Positions 30,101 through 42,100 of a DNA stretch of 64,000 bases are shown in pieces; position 1 is the first letter of the stretch; the number at the start of each line of letters is the position of its first letter. The notes beneath the pieces were generated by a model. That model saw only the letters and a program-made list of their open reading frames with translations, made no database searches and had not been told where the DNA came from. Made by a program: the position numbers and the translations under genes. This DNA is from Pararge aegeria (taxonomy: Eukaryota; Arthropoda; Insecta; Lepidoptera; Nymphalidae): positions 7,192,001 through 7,256,000 of the forward strand of contig NC_053181.1 in the NCBI RefSeq assembly GCF_905163445.1. Direction: 5' to 3'.

Positions 30101-33100
30101 TTGTTAAAAACTATTCAATAAATATTATTAGCACATTTGTTAAAATGCTAATCAATTTAATAAAACATATAAAGCTTTATAGTTAACGAAAGTTTACTTA
30201 TTATTAAACCCACTTTACAAAATTACTGTTACAAATTATCCATATGCAAGAATCCCGTCGATTCATTGATATGATATTATTTGCAAGAAGGACAAACAAG
30301 CTTAAACGGAATTAAATTATTTATTATAAATAGATAAAGTGGGGATTTTAAAATTATTTAACTCATGCACTTCACATTTTTGCAATATTTAGTTCTATAT
30401 CAACATCGTATATAAGGCGCGTGCAGGGGAAGAAGTTTTAACGAATTCATAACCAGTTATACGCTAACTATGTGTGCAACTAAATCAATCAGCGAAAAGT
30501 TGTTATGAAAATTATCGAAATCAGATAACAAAATGATAACAAATCAAGTTCCTATTACCGATACCGTTAGATAAGTAAGAGCTCCAAGTTCATTAGCAAA
30601 TTGATTGTAGGTATAAAAAAACGACATTGAGTACAGTTTAATGAGGTTTTGGCTTTGGCCCTTAGGAGCCTAGCAAAATAAAGTAAACGCAGCGTTAGGT
30701 AGGTAATGCGACACAGTGGATCGGGGTGTAGTTTAGAATATATTTTGAAGGTTTTTATAATGGCAAAATGTACTATCCATCAGTTACTCGAATGAAATCC
30801 TGGGAAACCGCTAGTAAATAATATACTAGCGCGTCTGATACATCGATAATCCATACCGTATCACTGTCGTAAAATATTCATTTATGACGACCTCACTGGC
30901 ACAGCAGTGAGCGCGTAGTTTTAAGTAAGAGGTCCTGGGTTTTATCCCCAGCTAAGGCAATTAAGGGGTTTATAAATTCTCTATTTTGCTCTAGTCTGGG
31001 CTGTTGAGAGGCGTCGGAAGTATCTAGGTTTACCATCCTACCGACAAAGACTTGCTAGCGGCGAAATTCAAATTCATTTATTGCAAGAAAGTTGTACATT
31101 CATACAAAGCTAAAAAATTAAATAGTTACAAACGTATCGTAGCCAAAGACATGACACTGGCTCATAAGCATGCATGAAAAATCTATTTATTTTAGTTTTA
31201 GTATTTTGGTCATTTGATATTGGTATTTTAAGTGCCTATCTAATTTGCATTCGTCAACATCATCATGAGTTTATCAGTGTTAAACTGCTACAGCCGTGTC
31301 TTACAGCATAAAAGAATTTAAAGCTAAGCGCTGCTCTCATTCTATTCGACTGACTTTGAACGATAATAAATGTATAATGTGTGTTTATATTTTCTTTGGC
31401 ACAAAGATTACGCCAGCGGCTAACAGGGCATGCGCTATAGAGCTGCGATATAAAAAATGAATGCTCACAAGTGTGGTCACACCTGTTGGCACAACACCAT
31501 CATACAATTTCAACGGACGGTTACACTTGACCAAAGCGGGAGGGGAGTTAATTGGGTGTTAATTAAGACTTCAAATTGATGCCGCCATCAAGGATATGTC
31601 TATTCACCGACAAATAAACAATCATTGTTGCCCTATTAATTAATAGCTATAATATATTATTTTTTGTTCAGATAAAATTAAGGGCCCGGAAATTTCATTA
31701 AACTTAAGATAAAGTGTAAGTTTTTTTTTCTATAAAATAGGTTAACTGTACGTTAACGAACTTACAAGTGCATTTTTCTAAGAAATCGAGATTGTGGCAG
31801 CCCTATTCGTTTCAGTGAGTTCCTCAAGAGACGGCCGACGATCCTTCCATAACTTAATTTCCTGCGATAGCCTCAAATAACTTTGCGAAACTGACTAGAC
31901 AGGCGACTCCATAAGCTAGATTCATTTTGTATCTTCGCTATGAAAAATGTAGAGGATACAGATCGCAGTGGAGGCAATCTCGCGGAGCAATTTCGGAACA
32001 GAAACACTTTCGTAACAAATTCACGAAATTGCACGTCATGTAATTTTATTTAATTCTCAATAAAAAAATCAAAAAACAAAATTTTTATTCAAAAAGAAAG
32101 TATTTCTAATGAATTTAAAAAATAACTAATGTAATTATCAAATAGTTTTTAGTTTAAGGAAGTTATTTACCAACTCCAAATAATCTAAAGATTCTCTGAA
32201 AAAAATTCTTGATTTTTTTTTTGACAAGCCGAATCATGGCTTAACGTACTCTGAAGTCTGAAGGTACAGGGAGGGACAATGCTAATATCTTAACTAAAAG
32301 TAACTTTCTCGTAGGTAGGTAGGTAGGTAGGTAGGTAGGTACTGAGAAAATCTTGGCAAAAAAAATCCAATCCCAAAAACTTTTGTATGATCTGAGACTT
32401 GAACCCAAGATCTCGTAATGATAGCTTTTAATACATAGATCAATGAGGCTGTTTTCACCTATTGTTACATGTATGATCATAAAGTTTTCAAAAAGAAGTT
32501 TATTATTTAGCTTTCTTAATCTGACCGAGGATCAGCTTAATAAACTTGAGCGTCTTCAAAATCTGGCTATTCGGTTCATATTTGGCCTTCGCAAATATGA
32601 CCATGTTTCCGTATTTCGGAAACTCAAGTGGCTTCCTATTCGTCGTCGCCGGGATATGCATGTACTTTCTCTTCTGTACTGTGTGTTATTTCATCTAAAT
32701 ACTCCCTCGTATTTAAAAGAGAAGTTCACTTTTCTTGGTGAGCAATCTGGTGTAAGATCGTGCCGTGCGCTGACGCTGTGTATGCCTTATCATAAGTCAA
32801 AATTTTATAAGCGTTCGTTTAGCGTACGAGCTGTGGAATTGTGGAATGCGCTTCCATTGAGCATACGACGATCCAAATCACTGGCGATATTTAAAAGAGC
32901 AGTTAAGGCCCATTATATTGTTAACGACTTTTAATAGTATGTATATATGTACTTACTCATTTATTGTATGTTAAAGTATTTAATTATGTAAGTGTTGTTA
33001 TTATATATATTAGTTTATTTTTATATTTATTTATTTATTATATTATTTATTTTTTATCTATTTGTGCACACTAGTTTATGTATTGGCATGTAGTTATTTG

Positions 33101-36100
33101 CATGTATGTATTTTAATATTTGTACCACCAGCAGTCTATTCTCCTCTTCTTTTTTTTTCCTAATTCTAAGGTTGCCTGGCAGAGATCGCTATTAAGCGAT
33201 AAGGCCGCCTTTTGTATTACTACTTCTTTCGATGTTTCTGTTATATTTTAAATGTTGTGGTATACAAATAAAGAGTTTAATAATAATTATTGCGATTCAT
33301 TTCCATTTCAGTGGCGGTAACTACCTAAATACACGATTTATTTAAACTTCACAGAAGTTTAAGTTAAAAATAAATTCCGCTAGACTAAATAAGGTGCTTT
33401 ATCGCAGCATCCTCGCGAAACTTTGTTACTTGATTACTCTATCTCATTTTCCAAGTAATAAATGGCGGAGATTTTTTACAAGTGCTCTTAAAGCGAAGGC
33501 TTTACTCAAAAAGACGTTAAATATAAAACTATTTGCTTTTAGTTCAGCATCGTATAAAACCAAACATTTAAAAATGTGAATAATAATTGCTAAAAGTTAT
33601 TTCCATAATTTGATTTATCATACACAAGTTACATAAAATAGGGAAATTAATTTATATGAAACTTGAAATTATGTTCCACACACAATAATGTTGCAAATGT
33701 TTACGAAAATCGTAATTATTTGACAACCTTAAATGTATGGTTTCACTTTTAGAACCAGTGAGCTGATTGACATAATATCTTAAGGGTGTATTGGTGTTGT
33801 AAATTTTGAATCGTTAATTGACGTCCGCTATAGTATAATTTATCTATACTTATAATAAAACTGAAACTAGATTTTCATCGGAAAATGTAGTGCCATTTTA
33901 TGGAACTGACGCTAACCTTCCAGGCCTCGCCATTAAACGTGGTATAACAACGGAACAGTAATTGCGTTTTTTATCACACTTCAACTGAGAGCACCTATCA
34001 AATGTCAAGAGCGTTACAAAACACTGAATAACTAACTATTCCGACTTTGATCTGTAAGGTATTAGGCATTAGAGGTTTCATCATCATCATCATCACATCA
34101 ACCGATAGACGTCCACTGCTGGACATAGGTCTTTTGTAGGGAGTTCCAAGTTCCACGATTCTGAGCCGCTTGGATCCAACGGCTACCTGCGACGCGCTTA
34201 ATGTCGTCTGTCCACCTCGTTGTATTAGAGGTTTACCCGATGACAATTAGATTCTTGCTTTTGAATATCAGTACATACTAACCAGTGTCTTCATAAGAGC
34301 AGATAGTTCCTTGGTGACGACTGCAAACTTGAAGAAAGCTGCACCGATGTCCGGCTCGGAGTCTTTACTTAGGGCGTTTCCCCCGAGTCGCTCCAGGGCC
34401 CGAGATAGGTACATCTCATTGTCCACGTGTGCTAAACAGGGACAAAAGATTCATAAATGATACATCTGAATTTGCTTGATGGTCGATAGATTCCTCTCTT
34501 AGAAGAACCGAAAAATATAGTTTTTTATATCAAGATGCAGTACCTATTATTTTTAAATTTTTTAACAACCTTGTATCGAGGAGTTCCATACGTTCGAGGA
34601 GGACAAAGGATTCGTATTTCCGAGAGGTTGTATATTAATGCCTTCTCAGAGCGATGCATTTTTTACACATTCATTAGGGGAGAACACGACGAAAAAACTA
34701 GTTAGTTTAAGACGTGACTGACATACGATAATCATTACTGACATACATCAAATCTTGCATCCCAAGATTAACTGAAGAGTATACCTCTTCAGTAAATCTT
34801 GGGACGCAAGCTAAACTCAGTTTCAAATATATCCCGAGCAAAGCATCTCAAATGTAATTGAATGGGAATGATTCAACACAAACTACCGCAGATAAGCCGT
34901 AATCCAAGTATCGTAGCAGTAGGTAGGTACGAGTAAAGACTCTTTCATCATCATGTCCAACGACTGTAAGCTAAGCCGGGGATTTTCATTACAATAGCCC
35001 GGCTAGCTTAGTTGTTATGTTGCACGGAAACTTGCACAACTTGATGGAGTGGCGTTCAGTAGACTGCCGGACATTTAATTAGGCTAGAGCTGGATAAACT
35101 TGCTAGCTTAAACCCGGTAGTTGAATCAGTGAAACGTTATACATTCTAAGAAAGTTAAAGTTTACAAACCGTAACATAGGGCAGCAAGAAAAGAAGAAGA
35201 TTATAATATTTTCCTTAATTATTTCTTTTGCAACTAATTCTTTTGAAACCACCTAGAAAAACAATCTAAACGAAAATTAGGTATAAAAGAAACCCCATAT
35301 ACATAGATATGTATATGGGGTTTCTTTTCGTTGTAAGATTATAACGTTGGAACGTTTTGGTATCTCTAATTACTACATAGCACATTATAATATCAAACAT
35401 CAATCTATCTGAACTTATAGCTCACTTTTAATTAACTACAAAGAGATAACTTCTTCAATCTTCTTCTGACACTTCTGTCTGTACTGTCCTGTAATTCTAT
35501 TTTTCCCGCAATATGACATATAAGTTCCTGTCATTTTGAATCCCTATTCCAACTTATATTGACCACAGATTATGCACAATTTTGACCAGTCTGAACGAAG
35601 ATACCTTTTTTCTTTAACTAAACGTACATACAAATGCAGATTTGCTAACAGGTAGTTTAAAATTATACGACATAAGCAAGTAGGTATGTGAGCTTATAGA
35701 TAATATACCTAAAGTAGTCATTAACGCGTCAGTAATAGAAAATATGGATAATAAGATCACGCGTTAGTCTTTTTTTTTATTTTTTTTATTGTTCTAATTG
35801 ACGGACCAAACACCTGATGGAAAGTCGAGAACCATCGCCTATAATGTCGTGTCGTGCATCAACCTGAGTCTCTTGTGTAATTAAATCAGCAACCACGCCC
35901 TTCAGAACGGAACACAGCATTGCAACAATGCTGCTTAGCGGTGGTAGTACTCGTACTTCCCCGGACGAACGAAACGAAACCCCGGACGAAAGCTCTCTTA
36001 CCACTTTATTATTTCCTTGATAATGTCACTTGTATGACGAGAATATTTACTCATATATACCTTCGGAGAAGCATGAAAAATTTCTGCGACCAGCTATAGA

Positions 36101-39100
36101 TTTCAATCCATTAGCACCAAGCAGTCGCTAAGATTTCTCCATAAAATCTTTAAAACAAAGACTTTATTAAACGCCTAAGTTATTCAATCCCTATCCCTAT
36201 CCCTATCCCTATCCCTATCCCTATCCCTACTTTTAATGTTATAAATGTCAATGTAAGTTTGTTTGTTACGCTTTCACGCAAAAGCTACTTAACCGATCCT
36301 CATGAAACTTTCTTGGCAGTGTTAGAAGTAATATAGGATACTTTTTATTCCTACATTAAGCTCGGTTCCTTCGGGAGAGGGGATGAAAGTCTTTGACGAT
36401 TTTACACCATAACTCCGACAAATTATAACCGATTTAAATAATTATTTTTGTACTTATATTATGGTTGTTTTGTACTTATAGTATGGTTATAACATGTGTT
36501 TAATTTTGCCCAAACTTTGTGTAGATCTGATGAATGTGGTTGGAGATAGAGGACAGAACTCCTCAGCGGATAGCAGCGAACCCCTCATTTAAGGCTTAGC
36601 GATACTGAATACATTATTTTTTTTAGAATTACAACTGAATTGAATACCACATCATAAAACAAAATCAAACGCAGACGAAGTCGTGGGCAACAGCTAGTCC
36701 AGTATAAATATTCAGATCAAGTAACAAAGTTAGTTGGACCAACCTTCGATTCTGTCGACACGGAAAAATAGTAAAAGTATTGCACTAGTAAATTGAACCT
36801 GAACATGAAGAAATAGATTGATTATTAATTACGGGAGCTAGTAGTGCCCTTTTATTTGTTAAAGGATGGCTTGACTAATATAATAAAACTTGAATAATTT
36901 TGTATTACCTAGATTGTTAACTAATTTAGAGCATAGACCATCATAGAGATAGTTATTTGTACATACTTCGTTTTAGTGCGAAAATTATTCCTTCTAAGAA
37001 GATGAAAAACTTAGGCCGACTCTGCATGTCAATCCATTAGCTAAGTGAAAAAGGCGGGCTCACCAGTTCTTAGGGCGCTTTAGTTGGTATATTTTCAAAA
37101 GATTCAAACCATTTGAATCTGTTAAGCGATAATTTGAATTTTATTTTCGGGGAAAAATCCCCTTTTGAGCAAAAAACAGATAGACACAATATTTGCCACT
37201 AAGATCTGCCATATTTAGCGCTCTTCGTATACACGTTAGGTATATCGTGTAACAATAAACATTTAAGTAACCTTGAGCTAAAATAGCAAACGCATTTCGT
37301 TTATTATTCTCATTCCGTACCATGAAGCGAAACCCAAATCTACATAGATTTTTCACAATAAAATTTACATTTTCACTAAATTGTCGTTCTTTAGATATAT
37401 GAAGATAGGTAAAGCATGTAAGAGGTTATCCGCATCGTATTCAACAAGGTTTAAGTGGATCCTATAACAAAGACTCATGCTGTGGACTCATGTTTTGATA
37501 CACGCATACAATACATTTTTAACACAATCCAAGGAAAGACTGTTCTTAGGTCAACTTCCAACCATATCGAGAAACTGAAACATGGCTGTAACCTTAGTAT
37601 TATATGTATGTCGCAGTGAATTAGGAAAATCCAAAGTAAAATGGACCTAGTACTTTCGATTTTGAAGTGCAAATTCTATGCTACTGATTATTATTTTCAA
37701 CAGTTCCGCCACGAGCGCTGGCTTAAAATTTAAATGAATTTGATCTTTACAATAAGCGACTTAATTTCTATTTTACTCTAACGTCACCATGTTTTTATCA
37801 TTGAAAACGTTGTATACCCTTTTCACAAAAAATAGAGCAAACTGAAAGAGCAAATGAACGCAGCAGACTAACGGGATAGCTAAACTATGAATTTGACACC
37901 TGAACAAGAAGATATTTTTTTAGAACAAGGATTATTTGACAACTGAATTGCATAAAAGATACGATGAAAATATGAGTAAATTTGTTATTTTGCTAGCTGA
38001 CATCCGCGATCTGCGTTCGCTTTTATTACGGTTTTTTACGAATCCTAAGCGAACCATTTGATTTCCTGGAATAAAAAGTAGCCTATTTTACTCTCCGTCT
38101 TTTTCTAATCTATGCCAAAAATCAAGTTGATTGGTTTCTTAGTTAGGGTGTGAAGAAAGGACAAACAAACACACTTTGTCATTGGTTTATTATTAGTAAG
38201 GATAAGTAAGGAGCTTCATCGAGTATATATATATAATATATATACTACTTACTATAGTATACAAAACTTTGTTTTGCTGAACCCAATGAAACATTAGAGG
38301 AAAGGCCACTGGAACCGAGGCTAGCTATACGCATGAAAATGCAAAAATCCCATTGGTCGAGCTCTGGCGAAACCGTATTGAAATTAACGCTTCTACAATT
38401 AATAGGAGTATAAACATTGCCTCGCTAGTACCTTGAACCAAATCTAGGTTAGTAACGTGTCCTATTTGTCAAAAGCAGCAAATTCTAATATGTCAATGTA
38501 CATTTGGTTTTTAGGAGACAACAGGGATTACGAGGATACAAACCTAAAAGATATGTATCTCCGGTACTCGCAAATCATAACACACAAATCTTTGTAATTA
38601 CGTTTAATCGTGAAATTATACACTAACAGACAAATTGCTAAATATATAAGTAACTGGAAGCTATTATATATTATATATATTTGTCGAATACACGTCTTCA
38701 AACAGTGCTTGTTGCTACGCGAATGGCGATCGTAAGAGCTAAGCTCGGAGTATCTCTACGTGTTCAAATCAGGAATGAGAAATGAGAAGATCCAGATGTT
38801 GATCAAGATTTGGTGATAATTTATAAAGGCAAGCTCGGCGCTTTATCTTAGAGGCGCTCGAGTTTGCGACATGCAGCACGACCAATCACAAGACGTTCTA
38901 GATTGAGCTGAATGTTGCGATTGGTCGCACGCAAGACGCAACTTGGTCGCGGATAAAGACGCACGGTGAACGCCCCGTGGCATTCACTTAGATAGTAATT
39001 TTGATAGCCATTTATTCGAATCTATTTTTGGGTAAGAAAGCTTGAGGTCTCAAAGTGCTTTTTTGGTGGTTTTTATATTTAATCCCCTTAACTACTAATC

Positions 39101-42100
39101 TCAAGCAGTACCTATAGCAGACCTTAAGATTAATGTATGAAAACCTAAGTAATATTGATGCCGGAGACACGAGAATGGTGATCCGTGTCGAGGCCCACAT
39201 TTGCCCAGCTCGATCCCATCGACGCTTTCTGAATATTAAATAACGACACTCGAGTCTTATGCCTTTCAATTTCTCCGCTGGGCTCGTATAATCATTTCAC
39301 TAACACTTTGTATGGGCTAAACGAGGACTCGACGGCCTTTCATAGACATGAAAAGGTCATAATGAAACAAGAAGCGTCATAAAACCGACAAGTGTTTTTG
39401 GGTAGGCGTCAAATTGAGGTCGCTAGACTCCTTTTTTAGAAGGTACTTTTTTGATTAAATTCTAGAGCGTCCTAGATAATACCGTAAAGAAAATAAGGTA
39501 GGTATAAGTCCACAAAATTCACTTCAGCTAGGTGATTGAGTTTAAAGTAAAATATCAAAAAATACAAGACATAAATTACACAATAGGTATAGTCTACTAA
39601 TACTATGTAATAGACTAATAGGAGTCCAATGTTTCCTTGAGATGTAAATTTTAAAAACAAAAGAATGTTAGTTGAATGTAATAATACGCGTTTTTAAATG
39701 TTTTCGAGGCCTTAAACGAAAGACAAAGAAATACTTTTGTATATTTCCAGTAAACCTTAGAGGTTACAATGGTCACACATAAATAGACAGTTAGTACCGG
39801 ACATACCTAAATTTTATTTGTTCCATAGAAAAAAAATCACTTCATCAAACAGTTTCTATGTTGTTGAAATAGGAAATAAAAGGAAAAATAACTATAGTCT
39901 TCATTCATTAATATTTCCCATCACAAAATGATTAGTCAGCGTATTGTTATTTTAATCTATAATGCAAGCATCAGTAGGTAGTTAGGTAGTCATTGGAAAA
40001 TAAAATCCAAACTCTTGGCCACGTTCCAATAACACATCCATAATCAATGTAACATTGCCGGCAATACTTTTATAGTTGAGTTCTTTATGTGCCTGTTATA
40101 AAATTATTCTCCTTACAACCTTTTGGAAGAGCGAGGCTTAGGAGATGAGGCGGTCTCAAGTACACCCGCAGGCTTTCCTTCGTTGCAAAGCTTAAGTCAG
40201 GTGAATTTTGTGCACAGTAATCTGGTAGCACTAGGAGGAGAACCTATAAAGAGATGAATTCCTAGAGAATCTTAAAAAAATGTTATAATATGACTAATCA
40301 ACGCTATTAAAACCCAATACAATAAATTTTTGGAGGCTGAATGGATCAGATCAATGGTGCGTGAATAAAAAAATCGCCTTTTTTATATAGGTATCCGCAA
40401 TATTTACTTCGGTCAAAATACATCACTGTTTAGGAATGTCCGCGATTGTTTGGTTGTTTTTGCAGGCGCGCGCACGACCTTGCCAGCTGCGGCCCAGGCA
40501 AACCCGTACGACCAGTTCGGAGCTCAACTTGGACACAAACAAATCCTAGCACGCGATGGTATTACGAAGTCAATAAACTCTTGAATACTATAATCTGAAC
40601 AGTGAACACCTTATAATCGAGCGCGAAAGCGAGAGTTATACGTTTTTGTACCGATAACCGTTCGAGCACGTTTGTTGTGGTTATCTGATAAACATAGAAA
40701 AATAACAGAATTTATAGTAGGGTAAGATGTCTTTATTATTGTTATGAAAAGTAACCACCCAACAATTGGTTTCCATTTTCGTTTGCTTTAGTTGAATCTC
40801 ACATTATCAAATCTGATGGTAGAAGTAATTGTAAAATGACAGAACCGGAGTTTTTAGTTAAATTACGCGGAAGTATGGAAGCCGGAAGACCTATGTGCCT
40901 GGTCATACAAATGCATAGCAATAAACGAGATGTTTTGTTTATGCTTGCACTGCTTAGTACCGTTTCTCACAATATTAATAACTCCGTCATTTTACAACCA
41001 ATATTGAAAGCGCATTTATACAAATTACATATAATTCCTGGCATGAACTATTTTTGAATTTCCATTAGACGGTGATAAGAGAGCTTTCTGTATGTAAAGC
41101 GTGCTATGTTGAAAATAACGATTCAATACTCAAAATAAAGATTACAGTGTTTAATATTTACATCGATCTTTTCCTGAACGGATATGGTACCTACCTACGC
41201 AAGAAAATGAAATAAGACGCCGCGCCGACCCACTTTCCATCAGTTGCACGTAAGGAAAATTTACGACGGCCCAGTAAAGCCTCTTGCGGTCATTATAATA
41301 AATTGCCGAAGGTGAGAAATATTGAATAGGTTGCCGGGTTTCTATAATGCCATATGGGGAGATCAAAAGTCTTAACATATACATTATACATATAGTCGAA
41401 GTTATTGCATATGAAAGATTCAAAGTACTTACTTAGTTATGTATATATACGTAAGATACTTATTTAATTTTCTGTAGTTTTAATTACATATTTGCTCTCG
41501 AATATAATATTTCTTAATGTATTAAAAATAAATAATTTCCGATTATTTATTTCTGCCAGATCTATAATTGTCACTTCTTAATAAAAATATTGTATTCGGG
41601 CAATCATGATTATTAAGAGTTCGTAAATGAAACATTTGTTTCTTACTCAATAAAGATGTCCCCTTTGCAACTCTTCAAACGTCTTGGAAATTTGAACAAA
41701 AATAGATACTACAAGTTTTTCAACATTTATGTTATAGAAAACCTATAACGTAATATTAAATTTTAGGCACTTATAGTGGCGAGTGCCTAAGGACTCTTAT
41801 TGGCTTCATACCGTAATATAAATCAATAAACAAATAGTTTATTTGTTTATTGATCCATAAATATATGTTATAAATAAAGTTAGTTAAGGTAGATAACGAA
41901 AATAGTACCTATTATGCTCTAAAGTTACTTCAGAATACATATTCCTTTAGAAATCCCGGTCCTATTTCTATTTAGAAACTGACGCCAACATTTGCTTCTT
42001 TAAATGCACTAAATACTTAAATATTTTTAGACATCTATTCATAACACTTCCTCCCCGTTTATTTTCGTGGCAGCCTCGTGTCGTATGGGGGAACGTGAAC

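Larger units (their letters stand above)
16108..34282 (-). other. ASAP intron 3
   Basis: About 18.2 kb, the largest intron. It holds SINE A copies (19290-19905 split by an insertion, 20130-20385, 27345-27416), a pair of related repeats (21980-22085 and 22704-22809), a family G copy (22255-22400), SINE B copies (23895-24100, 30885-31065), a possible family F piece (24310-24395), a hAT element (25844-27250), SINE C (27422-27684), a LINE tail (29240-29272), a GTAG tract (32311-32340), a LINE end with coding remnant (32505-33290) and an RTE end (34079-34222). About 16.1-19.2 kb is AT-rich with nothing recognised. Confidence 0.8.

Noticed and set aside
30885..30965. A second tRNA-like gene
   Set aside because: The B box is degenerate (GGTTTTATCCC) and a SINE B body follows.
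36188..36229. Telomere-like repeat from the hexamer TCCCTA
   Set aside because: Lepidopteran telomeres use TTAGG; this short array belongs to the start of a Helitron-like element.
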